Below are positions 6,006-12,372 of a stretch of DNA of 12,372 bases, piece by piece. Source of the DNA: Lysobacteraceae bacterium. GTDB lineage: Bacteria; Pseudomonadota; Gammaproteobacteria; Xanthomonadales; Xanthomonadaceae. The notes under the pieces were generated by a model, which had not been told where the DNA came from, searched no databases, and saw nothing but the letters and a program-made list of their open reading frames with translations. The position numbers and the translations under genes are program-made. The stretch's first letter is position 1. Each line of letters starts with the position of its first letter. Where the stretch lies: NCBI GenBank assembly GCA_028293685.1, contig JAQGOI010000048.1:1-12372 (forward strand). The letters are read 5' to 3'.

Positions 6006-7838
6006 ATGTGCGGCATCGTCGGCGCGATTGCGGATCGCGATGTGGTACCGGTCCTGATCGAGGGTTTGAAGCGGCTCGAATACCGCGGCTATGACTCGGC
6101 CGGCATTGCGGTGGTGACCGCGGAGGGTGTGCGCCGCGTGCGCCGCACCGGCCGCGTGGCGGAGATGGAGGCGGCCGCAGAGGCCGAGCATTTCGTGTCC
6201 TCGCTGGGCATCGGCCACACACGCTGGGCCACCCACGGTGGCGTCACCGAGGGCAATGCGCATCCGCACATCAGCCATGGCGAACTGGCGCTGGTGCACA
6301 ACGGCATCATCGAGAACCACGAGCAGCAACGCGAGCGCCTAATCGCGCTGGGCTATACCTTCGAATCACAGACCGATACCGAAGTCATCGCGCACCTGAT
6401 CCATCACTACCGCGCACAGGGCGCGACCTTGCTGGGCGCGTTGCAGACCGCTGTACGCGAACTCGACGGCGCCTATGCCATCGCCGTGATCGACCGGCGC
6501 GACCCGGAACGGATGGTGGCCGCGCGCATGGGGTGCCCGCTGCTCGTGGGCCTAGGCGATGGCGAAAACTTCATCGCGTCTGATGTGTCGGCGATCATAT
6601 CGTCGACGCGCCGGGTGATCTTCCTGGAGGAAGGCGACACCGCGGAACTGACGCGTGCGTCCGTTCAGGTTTTCGATGTCGACGGGAATCCGGTGCAGCG
6701 CGACGAGCACCTGTCCGACGTGTCGCTGGCGTCGCTCGAGCTTGGCCCCTATCGGCATTTCATGCAGAAGGAGATCCACGAGCAGCCGCGCGCGATTGCC
6801 GACACGATCGAAGCGCTGATCGGCGCCAACGCATTCACCCCGGCGCTGTTCGGCATCGACGCGCAAAGCGTGCTGCAGGACATCGACAGCGTGCAGATCC
6901 TGGCGTGTGGCACCAGCTACTACGCCGGATTGACCGCGCGTTACTGGATCGAAGCCATGGTCGGCATTCCATGTGCGGTGGAAGTCGCCAGCGAATACCG
7001 TTATCGCCCGGTCGTCGCCAATCCCCGGCAACTGGTGGTGACGCTGTCGCAGTCCGGCGAAACCCTCGACACGATGGAAGCGCTGAAGTACGCAAAATCG
7101 CTCGGTCATGCGCGCACGCTGTCGATCTGCAACGTACCTGAAAGTGCGATTCCGCGCGCCAGCCGGCTGGTCTATTACACCCGCGCCGGCGCCGAGATCG
7201 GCGTGGCATCGACCAAGGCGTTCACCACGCAGCTGGTTGCATTGTTCACGCTGACGGCGACGTTGGCCAAGCTGCGTGCACGTCTGTCGGAACAGCAGGA
7301 AGCCGATCTGCTCGACGCGTTGCGACACCTTCCCGGCAGCGTGCAGCACGCGCTCAATCTCGAGCCGCAGATTGCGTTGTGGGCCGAGCGGTTCGCGCCG
7401 AAACAGCACGCACTGTTCCTCGGCCGCGGCGTGCATTATCCGATCGCGCTGGAAGGCGCTTTGAAGCTCAAGGAAATCACCTACATCCACGCCGAGGCGT
7501 ATCCGGCGGGGGAACTCAAGCACGGACCGCTGGCGCTGGTCGACAAGGACATGCCGGTGGTCGTGATCGCACCCAACGACCGCCTGCTGGAGAAGGTCAA
7601 GTCGAACATGCAGGAGGTGCGCGCGCGCGGCGGTGAGCTGTTCGTGTTCACCGATGCCGACAGCCAGTTCGGCGAGTCCGAGGGCGTGCACGTGATCCGC
7701 ACGCCACGCCATGTCGGCGTGCTGTCGCCGATCGTGCACACCATTCCGGTGCAATTGCTGGCCTATCACACGGCATTGGCGCGCGGCACCGATGTCGACA
7801 AGCCGCGCAACTTGGCCAAGTCGGTGACGGTGGAGTAG
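6006..7838 (+). CDS. glmS: Glutamine-fructose-6-phosphate aminotransferase (isomerizing)
   Basis: 610-residue cytoplasmic enzyme that makes glucosamine-6-phosphate from fructose-6-phosphate and glutamine, the first committed step towards UDP-GlcNAc for peptidoglycan and LPS. The N-terminal class II glutaminase domain starts MCGIVGAI, with Cys2 becoming the N-terminal nucleophile. It also shows RGYDSAG (27-33), HTRWATHG (71-78), NG (99-100) and TDTE (123-126). Two SIS sugar isomerase domains follow, with [11 protein letters not shown] and [14 protein letters not shown] in the first and [20 protein letters not shown] in the second. The C-terminus NLAKSVTVE is the canonical GlmS ending. Length matches the family (about 609). 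The frame is open further upstream, but the start is fixed by the conserved Cys2 and by GGGAG (5993-5997) before the ATG. It is divergent from the export operon. A TACACT -10-like hexamer (5975-5980) is present without a convincing -35. Confidence 0.98.
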   Translation: MCGIVGAIADRDVVPVLIEGLKRLEYRGYDSAGIAVVTAEGVRRVRRTGRVAEMEAAAEAEHFVSSLGIGHTRWATHGGVTEGNAHPHISHGELALVHNGIIENHEQQRERLIALGYTFESQTDTEVIAHLIHHYRAQGATLLGALQTAVRELDGAYAIAVIDRRDPERMVAARMGCPLLVGLGDGENFIASDVSAIISSTRRVIFLEEGDTAELTRASVQVFDVDGNPVQRDEHLSDVSLASLELGPYRHFMQKEIHEQPRAIADTIEALIGANAFTPALFGIDAQSVLQDIDSVQILACGTSYYAGLTARYWIEAMVGIPCAVEVASEYRYRPVVANPRQLVVTLSQSGETLDTMEALKYAKSLGHARTLSICNVPESAIPRASRLVYYTRAGAEIGVASTKAFTTQLVALFTLTATLAKLRARLSEQQEADLLDALRHLPGSVQHALNLEPQIALWAERFAPKQHALFLGRGVHYPIALEGALKLKEITYIHAEAYPAGELKHGPLALVDKDMPVVVIAPNDRLLEKVKSNMQEVRARGGELFVFTDADSQFGESEGVHVIRTPRHVGVLSPIVHTIPVQLLAYHTALARGTDVDKPRNLAKSVTVE

Positions 7839-8022
7839 CAGCGGCGGAGGCCTGGTTGCCGCCGCGGCGTACGAAGCGTCGGCAGATCCGCGAACGCTGT
7901 CACGAATGCGTGGAGTTCGTTCGCGCGCATGGGCAAGCTTCTGGCAATCGACGCGCGGGGCTGCCAACACGGCTGCAAAAAACTCGACTAGGCTCAGGGC
8001 GTCGACCTCAACGGGGAAACGC

Positions 8023-8499
8023 GTGAGCTTATCCATCGCACACGGCGCGCCGGCCGAGTTGTGGCAGGCGCTGGTCCACGAGGCTGGCGAACGCACGCAC
8101 ACGCCGCTCGACGAAACCCGCGAGAGCTACCTGGTGTTCGTGCTGCTGCGGTACCAGTGCGATAACACGTTGCTGGCGCGCACGCAGGCCACCGAATTTC
8201 TCAACGCGCAGTCCCAGGCCGGAACCGTCCGTGCCGACGCGCTGCGCGACGTCGGCGACCGTTGCCTGTTGATCGCCGGCCTTTACCCTGGGCTGGCGGC
8301 GCGTCGGCGCGTGGAGGTCGACTACTTCATCGACCTTGGCCGCGGCGCGTACTTCGAAGTTGCCGATGCCAGTCGCAACGCCTATGCGAGCTTGTTCGAG
8401 CAGTTGGCGCGCAGCTACCGCGATCTTGTGCGGACGCTGCGCGCGCTGCGCGGTGTAGCCTACGTGCCGTTACCGGCATGGGCGGGCCTGCTGCACTGA
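8023..8499 (+). CDS. Conserved-looking hypothetical protein, 158 residues
   Basis: Family not recognised with confidence; the style recalls uncharacterised gammaproteobacterial proteins. Mainly alpha-helical, soluble, with no signal peptide or membrane helix. Recognisable blocks are LVHEAGERTHTPLDE (17-31), YLVFVLLRY (36-44), VGDRCLLIAGLYP (77-89) and YFIDLGRGAYFEVA (101-114). The start is the GTG at 8023, which has GGGGA 7 bases upstream and is followed by a normal-looking N-terminus; the frame is open upstream to 7906 but those codons look non-coding. A TAGGCT hexamer (7989-7994) could be its -10 element. It lies 184 bases after glmS on the same strand and converges on btuB with only 9 bases between the stop codons. 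No function is proposed. Confidence 0.85.
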   Translation: MSLSIAHGAPAELWQALVHEAGERTHTPLDETRESYLVFVLLRYQCDNTLLARTQATEFLNAQSQAGTVRADALRDVGDRCLLIAGLYPGLAARRRVEVDYFIDLGRGAYFEVADASRNAYASLFEQLARSYRDLVRTLRALRGVAYVPLPAWAGLLH

Positions 8500-8508
8500 C
8501 ATCGCGGT

Positions 8509-10392
8509 TCAGTCGGCGGGGCGCCAGCGCACGCTGAAGGCCAGCTCCCGGCCTGGCTGGTTGTAGAACGCCGCGGTTTCGTAGCGGCGGTCGATGGCGT
8601 TGCGCACATCGGCTTGCAGGGTCCAGGCTGGTGATAGCGTCAGCGCGGTCCGCAAGTCGAGCGTGGCGTAGCCGCCCACGTACAGCGTGTTGTTGAAATC
8701 GTCATAGCGGCCGCCCTCGGCGATCCAGCTTGCTCCGACCTGCCAGCGTCCGAATGCGCGATCGGCATCGATGCGTGCGCCTTTGCGTGCACGTCGTGGC
8801 AACAGATTGTTCGCGTTATTGCCGCTGCTGCGATTGCGCGGGTCGGCGGCAGTAATCTGCGCGGACATGTCCCAGTCGGCAATGGTTGTGCCGGCGGTCA
8901 GTTCGGCGCCGCGGATGCGTGCGCGGTCGAGATTGTTGGCCTTGAAGATCGAGGCGTCGTAGGTGATCAATTGATTGATCGTGGTTTCGTAGGCGTTGAG
9001 CTGCCAATGCCATGCGGACAGATGCTGGCTGATGCCGAATTCCACGCTGCGCGAGGTCTCGGGCAACAGCGCGTCATTGCCGTAGTACGGGTAGTACAGC
9101 TCGTTCAAGGTTGGCGCCTTGAATGCCGTGCCGACGCTGGCCGTCAGGCGCAGTTCGTGCGAGGCGTCGAACCCCAGTGCGAGTCCGCCCGTGTCGTGCC
9201 CGCCGAATTGATCGTTGTCGTCGTGGCGAATGGACGCCTGCAGATCGCCGCGGCCAAGATGCCCCTGGTATTGCGCGAAGCCGGCGCGGTTGCCACGCGA
9301 TTTGTCGTAGCTCGCAAACGGGCCGGCAATTTCCCCCTGATCGCGCAACCAGTCATAGCCGACGCTCAATAGTTGGCCCGCCCCCAGACCAATGTCGCTC
9401 TGCACCGATGCACTGTCGCGCTTGCTGCCGAAGCTGTCAGCGTAGGTCTGCTGCTCGAAATCGCGCGAGGTATCGACATTGCGCCCAGCCGTGACCTGAA
9501 GGTCGAAGCGGCTGCTGGGCGCATAGCGCAACTTGCCGCCAATGATCTGCTGCACGGTGTCGGAATTGTCCGGCAGCATGAAATCCGGGTTGGAGTCGTA
9601 TTGGTTGTGACCTTCGCTGCGCAACGCATTGGCTTCCAGCGTCAATGCATCGTTCGGACGCAGGCCGCCATGCAGTGACAGGGAGTCATTGCGGTAACCG
9701 TCGCGATCCGGATCGGGTGTGTCGATGCCGCACCCGGCGTAGAGCGGTGAGCCAATCCCGCGGCAGACATTGATGCCGTCGTCGTGTTGCGATGTTGCGT
9801 CCACGCCAAACCATCCGCGTGCGGATCCGACATCGATGCCCGCGCTGCCTTCGCGCAGGCCGTGGCTGCCAACGCCGACGCTCAGGTGCGGATGCACACC
9901 GGTCGTCTGTCGCCGGGTAAAGATCTGGATCACGCCGCCGATCGCTTCGGAGCCATACAGACTCGAGCGTGGGCCGCGCACGATTTCGATGCGCTCGATC
10001 GTCTCGATCGGGATGTCCTGCAGCGCGGCGAGGCCCGATGTCGACGACCCGATCCGGACGCCGTCGACCAGGATCAGAGTGTGATCGGATTCGGTCCCAC
10101 GCAGGAACAACGTCGTGAGTTTGCCCAGCCCGCCCTGGTTGACGAGGTTGATGCCGGCGCGGCCACGCAGCAGTTGCGGCAGTGAATGCGCCTGGGTGCG
10201 TTCGATCTCCTTGCGGCCGATGACCTCGACGGCCGCCAGCGAGTCGTCGACGGTGACGGCCGTGCGCGTTGCGGTGACGACTACGCGATCGAGATCGGTG
10301 GCCTCTGCGGAATTCTGGTCGTTCGCGGTTTGCGCCAATGCAATGACCGGCAGGCACAGCGCAAGCGCTGCGGTAAACAGTTGGAATCGCAT
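8509..10392 (-). CDS. btuB: TonB-dependent vitamin B12 (cobalamin) outer-membrane receptor, BtuB type
   Basis: 627-residue outer-membrane receptor for active uptake of cobalamin with TonB-ExbBD energy. Signal peptide 1-20 (cleavage after ALA), TonB box in LDRVVVTATR (34-43), and a plug domain with LPQLLRGRAGINL, LFLRGTESDHTLILVDGVRI and RGPRSSLYGSEAIGGVIQIFTRR. The beta-barrel covers about 170-627. The start ATG has GGAG 6 bases upstream; the longer open frame runs back through the riboswitch and is not coding. BtuB is chosen over other TonB receptors because of the size, the plug sequence and, decisively, the cobalamin riboswitch in its leader. The C-terminus SVRWRPAD lacks the usual final aromatic residue, with the last Trp four residues from the end. 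It converges on the 158-residue gene; no terminator is visible in the 9-base gap. Confidence 0.95.
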   Translation of the reverse strand: MRFQLFTAALALCLPVIALAQTANDQNSAEATDLDRVVVTATRTAVTVDDSLAAVEVIGRKEIERTQAHSLPQLLRGRAGINLVNQGGLGKLTTLFLRGTESDHTLILVDGVRIGSSTSGLAALQDIPIETIERIEIVRGPRSSLYGSEAIGGVIQIFTRRQTTGVHPHLSVGVGSHGLREGSAGIDVGSARGWFGVDATSQHDDGINVCRGIGSPLYAGCGIDTPDPDRDGYRNDSLSLHGGLRPNDALTLEANALRSEGHNQYDSNPDFMLPDNSDTVQQIIGGKLRYAPSSRFDLQVTAGRNVDTSRDFEQQTYADSFGSKRDSASVQSDIGLGAGQLLSVGYDWLRDQGEIAGPFASYDKSRGNRAGFAQYQGHLGRGDLQASIRHDDNDQFGGHDTGGLALGFDASHELRLTASVGTAFKAPTLNELYYPYYGNDALLPETSRSVEFGISQHLSAWHWQLNAYETTINQLITYDASIFKANNLDRARIRGAELTAGTTIADWDMSAQITAADPRNRSSGNNANNLLPRRARKGARIDADRAFGRWQVGASWIAEGGRYDDFNNTLYVGGYATLDLRTALTLSPAWTLQADVRNAIDRRYETAAFYNQPGRELAFSVRWRPAD

Positions 10393-10403
10393 GATGTTCT
10401 CCA

Positions 10404-10421
10404 GCGCGCTCGCCCGCGCGC
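10404..10421 (-). other. Stem-loop just upstream of the btuB ribosome site
   Basis: GCGCGC, loop GGGCGA, GCGCGC in the mRNA: a 6-base-pair all-GC hairpin ending one base before the GGAG ribosome site (10399-10402). It could form part of a translational layer of riboswitch control, or simply structure the leader. No pairing with the ribosome site itself was seen. Confidence 0.4.
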
Positions 10422-10470
10422 ATCCACAGGAAGGAGTCGCCATGGAGAGGACACGCGAGCGATGGGCCGC

Positions 10471-10490
10471 AAAAACGGCGCCGCCGCCGC
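10471..10490 (-). terminator. Intrinsic terminator in the btuB leader
   Basis: On the minus strand, CGGCG, loop GCGG, CGCCG is followed directly by TTTTT: a 5-base-pair GC-rich stem (6 with a flanking G-U pair) with a U-run. It starts 22 bases after the end of the riboswitch and lies 79 bases before the btuB start. Most likely it is the riboswitch expression platform, stopping transcription when cobalamin is bound. The stem is short, so it may be only partly efficient. Confidence 0.68.
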
Positions 10491-10511
10491 AATGCCCGCC
10501 GCATCGCAACC

Positions 10512-10735
10512 AGTGACTCCGTGGCCGGTCTCCGGACTGGCGAGTGGAGCGCATGCAGACCATGCATTCCGGCCGCGACGCCTTCCCGTGCAATGCACAG
10601 TGGCGGATGTCGCGGCTTGACTCGCTTACCGTTGCGGGGGCAGTGCCGGAATGGCCGCAGTCGCGTTGTTCGCGAGCGGGACGTCACCGGCTTCCCGTTT
10701 CAACCTTTGGGCATGGAATCTGCCCGCAGGTCACC
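10512..10735 (-). promoter_or_regulatory. Cobalamin (B12) riboswitch controlling btuB
   Basis: The minus strand carries the hallmarks of the cobalamin riboswitch in order. The closing P1 strand GGTGAC (10735-10730) comes first, then GGGAAGCCGGTGA. Next is the B12-box core region GCACTGCCCCCGCAACGGTA, running into GCGAG, then GCCACTGTGCATTGCACGGGAAGG, then CCGGAGACCGGCC. The element closes with GTCACT (10517-10512), which pairs with the P1 strand. The size (about 224 bases) fits the family. Binding of adenosyl- or another cobalamin is expected to switch off the receptor downstream. The terminator at 10471-10490 is the likely output. Confidence 0.96.
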
Positions 10736-10748
10736 TCGAAGCGCGCGC

Positions 10749-10778
10749 AGTCTATGCGAGCGCGGCGCCTGTACGCAA
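10749..10778 (-). promoter_or_regulatory. Sigma-70-like promoter of the btuB transcript
   Basis: On the minus strand, TTGCGT (10778-10773) and TAGACT (10754-10749) are separated by 18 bases. This predicts a start near 10742, just before the riboswitch begins at 10735. The fit of position to the riboswitch is the strongest support; the hexamers themselves are only moderate matches. It lies in the short gap after the TfoX-domain gene, so btuB is a separate transcription unit. Confidence 0.6.
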
Positions 10779-10786
10779 AGGCGGCG

Positions 10787-11179
10787 TCAGCCGACCGTGT
10801 CGTCCAGGGGCCGATCCGCACCGAGCAACTGCAAATCGCCCGCACCGTCTTCCCGCGGTGCGGGCTCCATCATGGTCGTGGTGACTGGTCCCGCCGCGGG
10901 GCGTCCGCGCGGTAGCGGCAACAACGCAATGGCCGACTCGGCCGACGTCACCAGTTCGACGCGTCGCGCCTCGGGTACGTCCTGCCAATGGCAATCGAGC
11001 AGTGCGCCTTCCAGCGCATAGAGCAGGTTGAGGCTGGGCTTGAAGCCGGCACGCCGCACGCGCATGAACGCTCCCACCGCGCCAACGCCGGCGATGTCCT
11101 CGCGGCTGCGCAGGCCGACCTGGCGCAACCATGCGGCCGACTTTGGGCCGATGTTGCGCAGCTTTTCCTGCGTAGTCAC
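10787..11179 (-). CDS. TfoX/Sxy C-terminal-domain protein
   Basis: 130-residue protein whose first 80 residues match the TfoX C-terminal domain: KLRNIGPKSAAWLRQVGLRSREDIAGVGAV, then FKPSLNLLYALEGALLDCHW. The domain has a helix-hairpin-helix-like fold. In full-length TfoX/Sxy of Haemophilus and Vibrio this domain sits behind an N-terminal domain and the protein promotes competence gene expression. Here the N-terminal domain is absent, so a competence role is not shown. Residues about 90-130 are Pro/Gly/Asp-rich and probably disordered. The start is the GTG at 11179, whose GTGA overlaps the stop of msrC by 4 bases, indicating translational coupling; no separate ribosome site is seen. Confidence 0.88.
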   Translation of the reverse strand: MTTQEKLRNIGPKSAAWLRQVGLRSREDIAGVGAVGAFMRVRRAGFKPSLNLLYALEGALLDCHWQDVPEARRVELVTSAESAIALLPLPRGRPAAGPVTTTMMEPAPREDGAGDLQLLGADRPLDDTVG

Positions 11180-11658
11180 GGCAATGACGCCACGAAGCAG
11201 TGCGCGATCGCTTCGATGCCAGCTTGGTCGTCGGCGTCGAAGCGATCCGGAACAGGGCTGTCGATGTCGAACACACCGATCAGGGTGTTGCCAGCATGGA
11301 GTGGCACGACCAGCTCCGATCGCGACGCGGCATCGCAGGCAATGTGATCGGGGAACGCGTTGACGTCGGCGACGCGCTGCGTTGTGCGCGTGCGCGCCGC
11401 GGCGCCGCAAACGCCCTTGTCGAGGGGGATGCGGACGCAGGCGGGCAACCCCTGGAATGGGCCGACCACCAGTTCGTTGCCGTCGAAGAAATAAAAGCCC
11501 GTCCAGTTGACCTGCGGCAGCGCGTGGTAGACCAGCGCCGAGAGGTTGGCGGCGTTGGCGATACGGTCGGGCTCTCCGGCGACGAGCGCCCGTGCCTGGG
11601 CCAGGAGCTGCGCGTATTGCTCCGGTTTGGCGCCGGTCAGGGCGTTCTGGGCGAACAT
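11176..11658 (-). CDS. msrC: Free methionine-(R)-sulfoxide reductase (GAF domain)
   Basis: 160-residue cytoplasmic enzyme that reduces free methionine-R-sulfoxide, repairing oxidised methionine with thioredoxin as electron donor. It is a single GAF domain with the family signature NWTGFYFF (51-58), VGPFQGLPACVRIPLDKGVCG (65-85), DHIACDAASRSELVVPL and GVFDIDSP. The three cysteines C74, C84 and C108 have the same spacing (10 and 24) as the catalytic set C84, C94 and C118 of the E. coli enzyme (MsrC/YebR). Length is normal. It is first in a two-gene unit with the TfoX-domain gene, divergent from bioD. No ribosome site precedes the ATG, but a -10-like hexamer lies 6 bases before it, so the mRNA may be leaderless. 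Confidence 0.95.
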   Translation of the reverse strand: MFAQNALTGAKPEQYAQLLAQARALVAGEPDRIANAANLSALVYHALPQVNWTGFYFFDGNELVVGPFQGLPACVRIPLDKGVCGAAARTRTTQRVADVNAFPDHIACDAASRSELVVPLHAGNTLIGVFDIDSPVPDRFDADDQAGIEAIAHCFVASLP

Positions 11659-11664
11659 CGGGCG

Positions 11665-11670
11665 AGTCTA
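11665..11670 (-). promoter_or_regulatory. Candidate -10 element of msrC (leaderless start)
   Basis: TAGACT on the minus strand fits TAnnnT and is followed by exactly 6 bases and the msrC ATG. Transcription would begin at or next to the A of the ATG, giving a leaderless mRNA, which agrees with the missing ribosome site. No clear -35 was seen. Confidence 0.5.
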
Positions 11671-11732
11671 ACCGCGCCAGCGACGAGCGGCGAATGACGG
11701 TGCCAGCCTGTCGGGGGCCAAGGCGGGCTTGC

Positions 11733-11738
11733 TAGCAT
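11733..11738 (+). promoter_or_regulatory. Candidate -10 element of bioD (leaderless start)
   Basis: TAGCAT fits TAnnnT and is followed by exactly 6 bases and the bioD ATG at 11745, mirroring the msrC arrangement. There is no Shine-Dalgarno sequence before the ATG. No clear -35 was seen. Confidence 0.48.
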
Positions 11739-11744
11739 GCGCGC

Positions 11745-12372
11745 ATGCAGTCGCATGGTTTCTACGTAACCGGCACCGACACCGGCATCGGCAAGACGGT
11801 CGTCAGCGTTGCGCTGCTGCACGTCCTGCGCGCGCGCGGATCGCGCGCGATCGGCATGAAGCCGGTCGCCAGTGGCTGCACGTTGCATGCCGGTGATGAC
11901 GATCCGGCTGGCTGGCGCAACGAGGATGCCTTGGCGCTGCAGGCAGCCAGCGATCCGCGGCCGCGGTATGCGCAGCTCAATCCCTACGCATTGCCGCTGC
12001 CGCTGGCGCCGGAATTGGCGGCGCGCGATGCCGGTATCCAGGTCGAACTGCAGGCCATCATCGACGCACATGGCAAGCTGCAGGCGATGGCCGCCGACGT
12101 CGGTGTCGAGGGTGTCGGCGGAGGGGCGGCGCCACTGTCGGCACACCTGATGCAGGCCGACGTGGTCCAAGCGTTGGACATCCCCGTGGTGCTGGTGGTC
12201 GGCCTGCGCCTGGGCTGCCTTAACCACGCGATCCTCAGTGCCCAGGCCATCGCCGCCGACGGCTGCCGCCTGGTCGGCTGGATCGGCAATGCCATCGATC
12301 CGCACATGGAGCGGCGCGATGCGCATCGTGCGCTGCTGGAAGCCCGGATCGATGCGCCGTGCTGCGGCTGGC
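11745..12372 (+). CDS. bioD: Dethiobiotin synthetase, ATP-dependent (3' end outside window)
   Basis: Cytoplasmic enzyme of biotin synthesis that closes the ureido ring of dethiobiotin from diaminopelargonic acid, CO2 and ATP. 209 codons are visible of about 225-235 usual. The P-loop GTDTGIGKT (10-18) is intact. MKPVASGC follows, with K39 corresponding to the substrate-side Lys37 of E. coli. The switch motif VEGVGG (121-126) and VVGLRLGCLNHAILSAQAI (151-169) are strongly diagnostic, and GNAID (181-185) fits the nucleotide base region. Start: ATG 11745 gives the normal N-terminus a few residues before the P-loop; the ATG at 11737 is in another frame. It is divergent from msrC with an 86-base gap. 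Confidence 0.96.
   Translation, partial: MQSHGFYVTGTDTGIGKTVVSVALLHVLRARGSRAIGMKPVASGCTLHAGDDDPAGWRNEDALALQAASDPRPRYAQLNPYALPLPLAPELAARDAGIQVELQAIIDAHGKLQAMAADVGVEGVGGGAAPLSAHLMQADVVQALDIPVVLVVGLRLGCLNHAILSAQAIAADGCRLVGWIGNAIDPHMERRDAHRALLEARIDAPCCGW

Noticed and set aside
5825..6016. Upstream extension of the adaptor frame giving 492 residues
   Set aside because: It would start inside glmS and run through the predicted sigma-54 promoter; the membrane helix and family similarity are all after 5824.
7841..7865. GCGGCGG / CCGCCGC hairpin directly after the glmS stop
   Set aside because: 7-base-pair stem with an 11-base loop but no following T-run; not enough to call an intrinsic terminator, though it could contribute to Rho-independent pausing.
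6552..8102. Long open frame of 516 codons on the minus strand opposite glmS
   Set aside because: It lies antisense to a fully conserved glmS, has a His/Arg/Gln-rich composition typical of antisense frames in GC-rich DNA, and shows no recognisable domain.
10393..10593. Upstream extension of the btuB frame
   Set aside because: The DNA is riboswitch and terminator; a clean signal peptide begins at ATG 10392 after a GGAG site.
1..12372. Search for tRNA/rRNA genes, CRISPR arrays, insertion sequences, phage or toxin-antitoxin genes
   Set aside because: Nothing with matching structure or motifs was seen by eye; the gene content is ordinary chromosomal apart from the export operon.

Overview
The window is GC-rich, with tight gene packing and strong G/C preference at third codon positions. 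It looks like a chromosomal segment of a gammaproteobacterium of the Xanthomonadaceae/Lysobacteraceae type (Lysobacter, Luteimonas or a relative). That placement is inferred from overall protein style, the GTAG-starting REP-like hairpins and the gene set, not from a database search. No tRNA, rRNA, CRISPR array, insertion sequence or phage gene was seen.

Region A (1-5824, minus strand) is one operon, read right to left. It encodes a periplasmic adaptor of the HlyD/MacA type, a 74-residue unknown protein, a LolD/MacB-type ABC ATPase, two MacB/FtsX-type permeases, and an NtrC-family response regulator cut off by the window edge. The genes are closely spaced, mostly with good ribosome binding sites. 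A REP-like double hairpin separates the last permease from the regulator.

Region B (5825-6005) is the divergent control region between this operon and glmS. On the operon side it holds what looks like a complete sigma-54 promoter: a -24/-12 element, an IHF-like site, and two upstream palindromes about two helical turns apart. An operon that ends in a sigma-54 activator and starts at a sigma-54 promoter suggests an autoregulated, signal-induced export system. This is the most interesting part of the window.

Region C (6006-8499, plus strand) holds glmS, which starts amino-sugar and cell-wall precursor synthesis, and a 158-residue conserved-looking protein of unknown function.

Region D (8509-10786, minus strand) holds a BtuB-type TonB-dependent vitamin B12 receptor. 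Its long leader carries a clear cobalamin riboswitch and an intrinsic terminator, and a sigma-70-like promoter lies just upstream.

Region E (10787-12372) holds a minus-strand pair, a TfoX C-terminal-domain protein and msrC, which overlap by 4 bases. The pair diverges from bioD (plus strand, 3' end outside the window). Both msrC and bioD have a TAnnnT -10-like hexamer exactly 6 bases before the ATG and no Shine-Dalgarno sequence, which suggests leaderless mRNAs.
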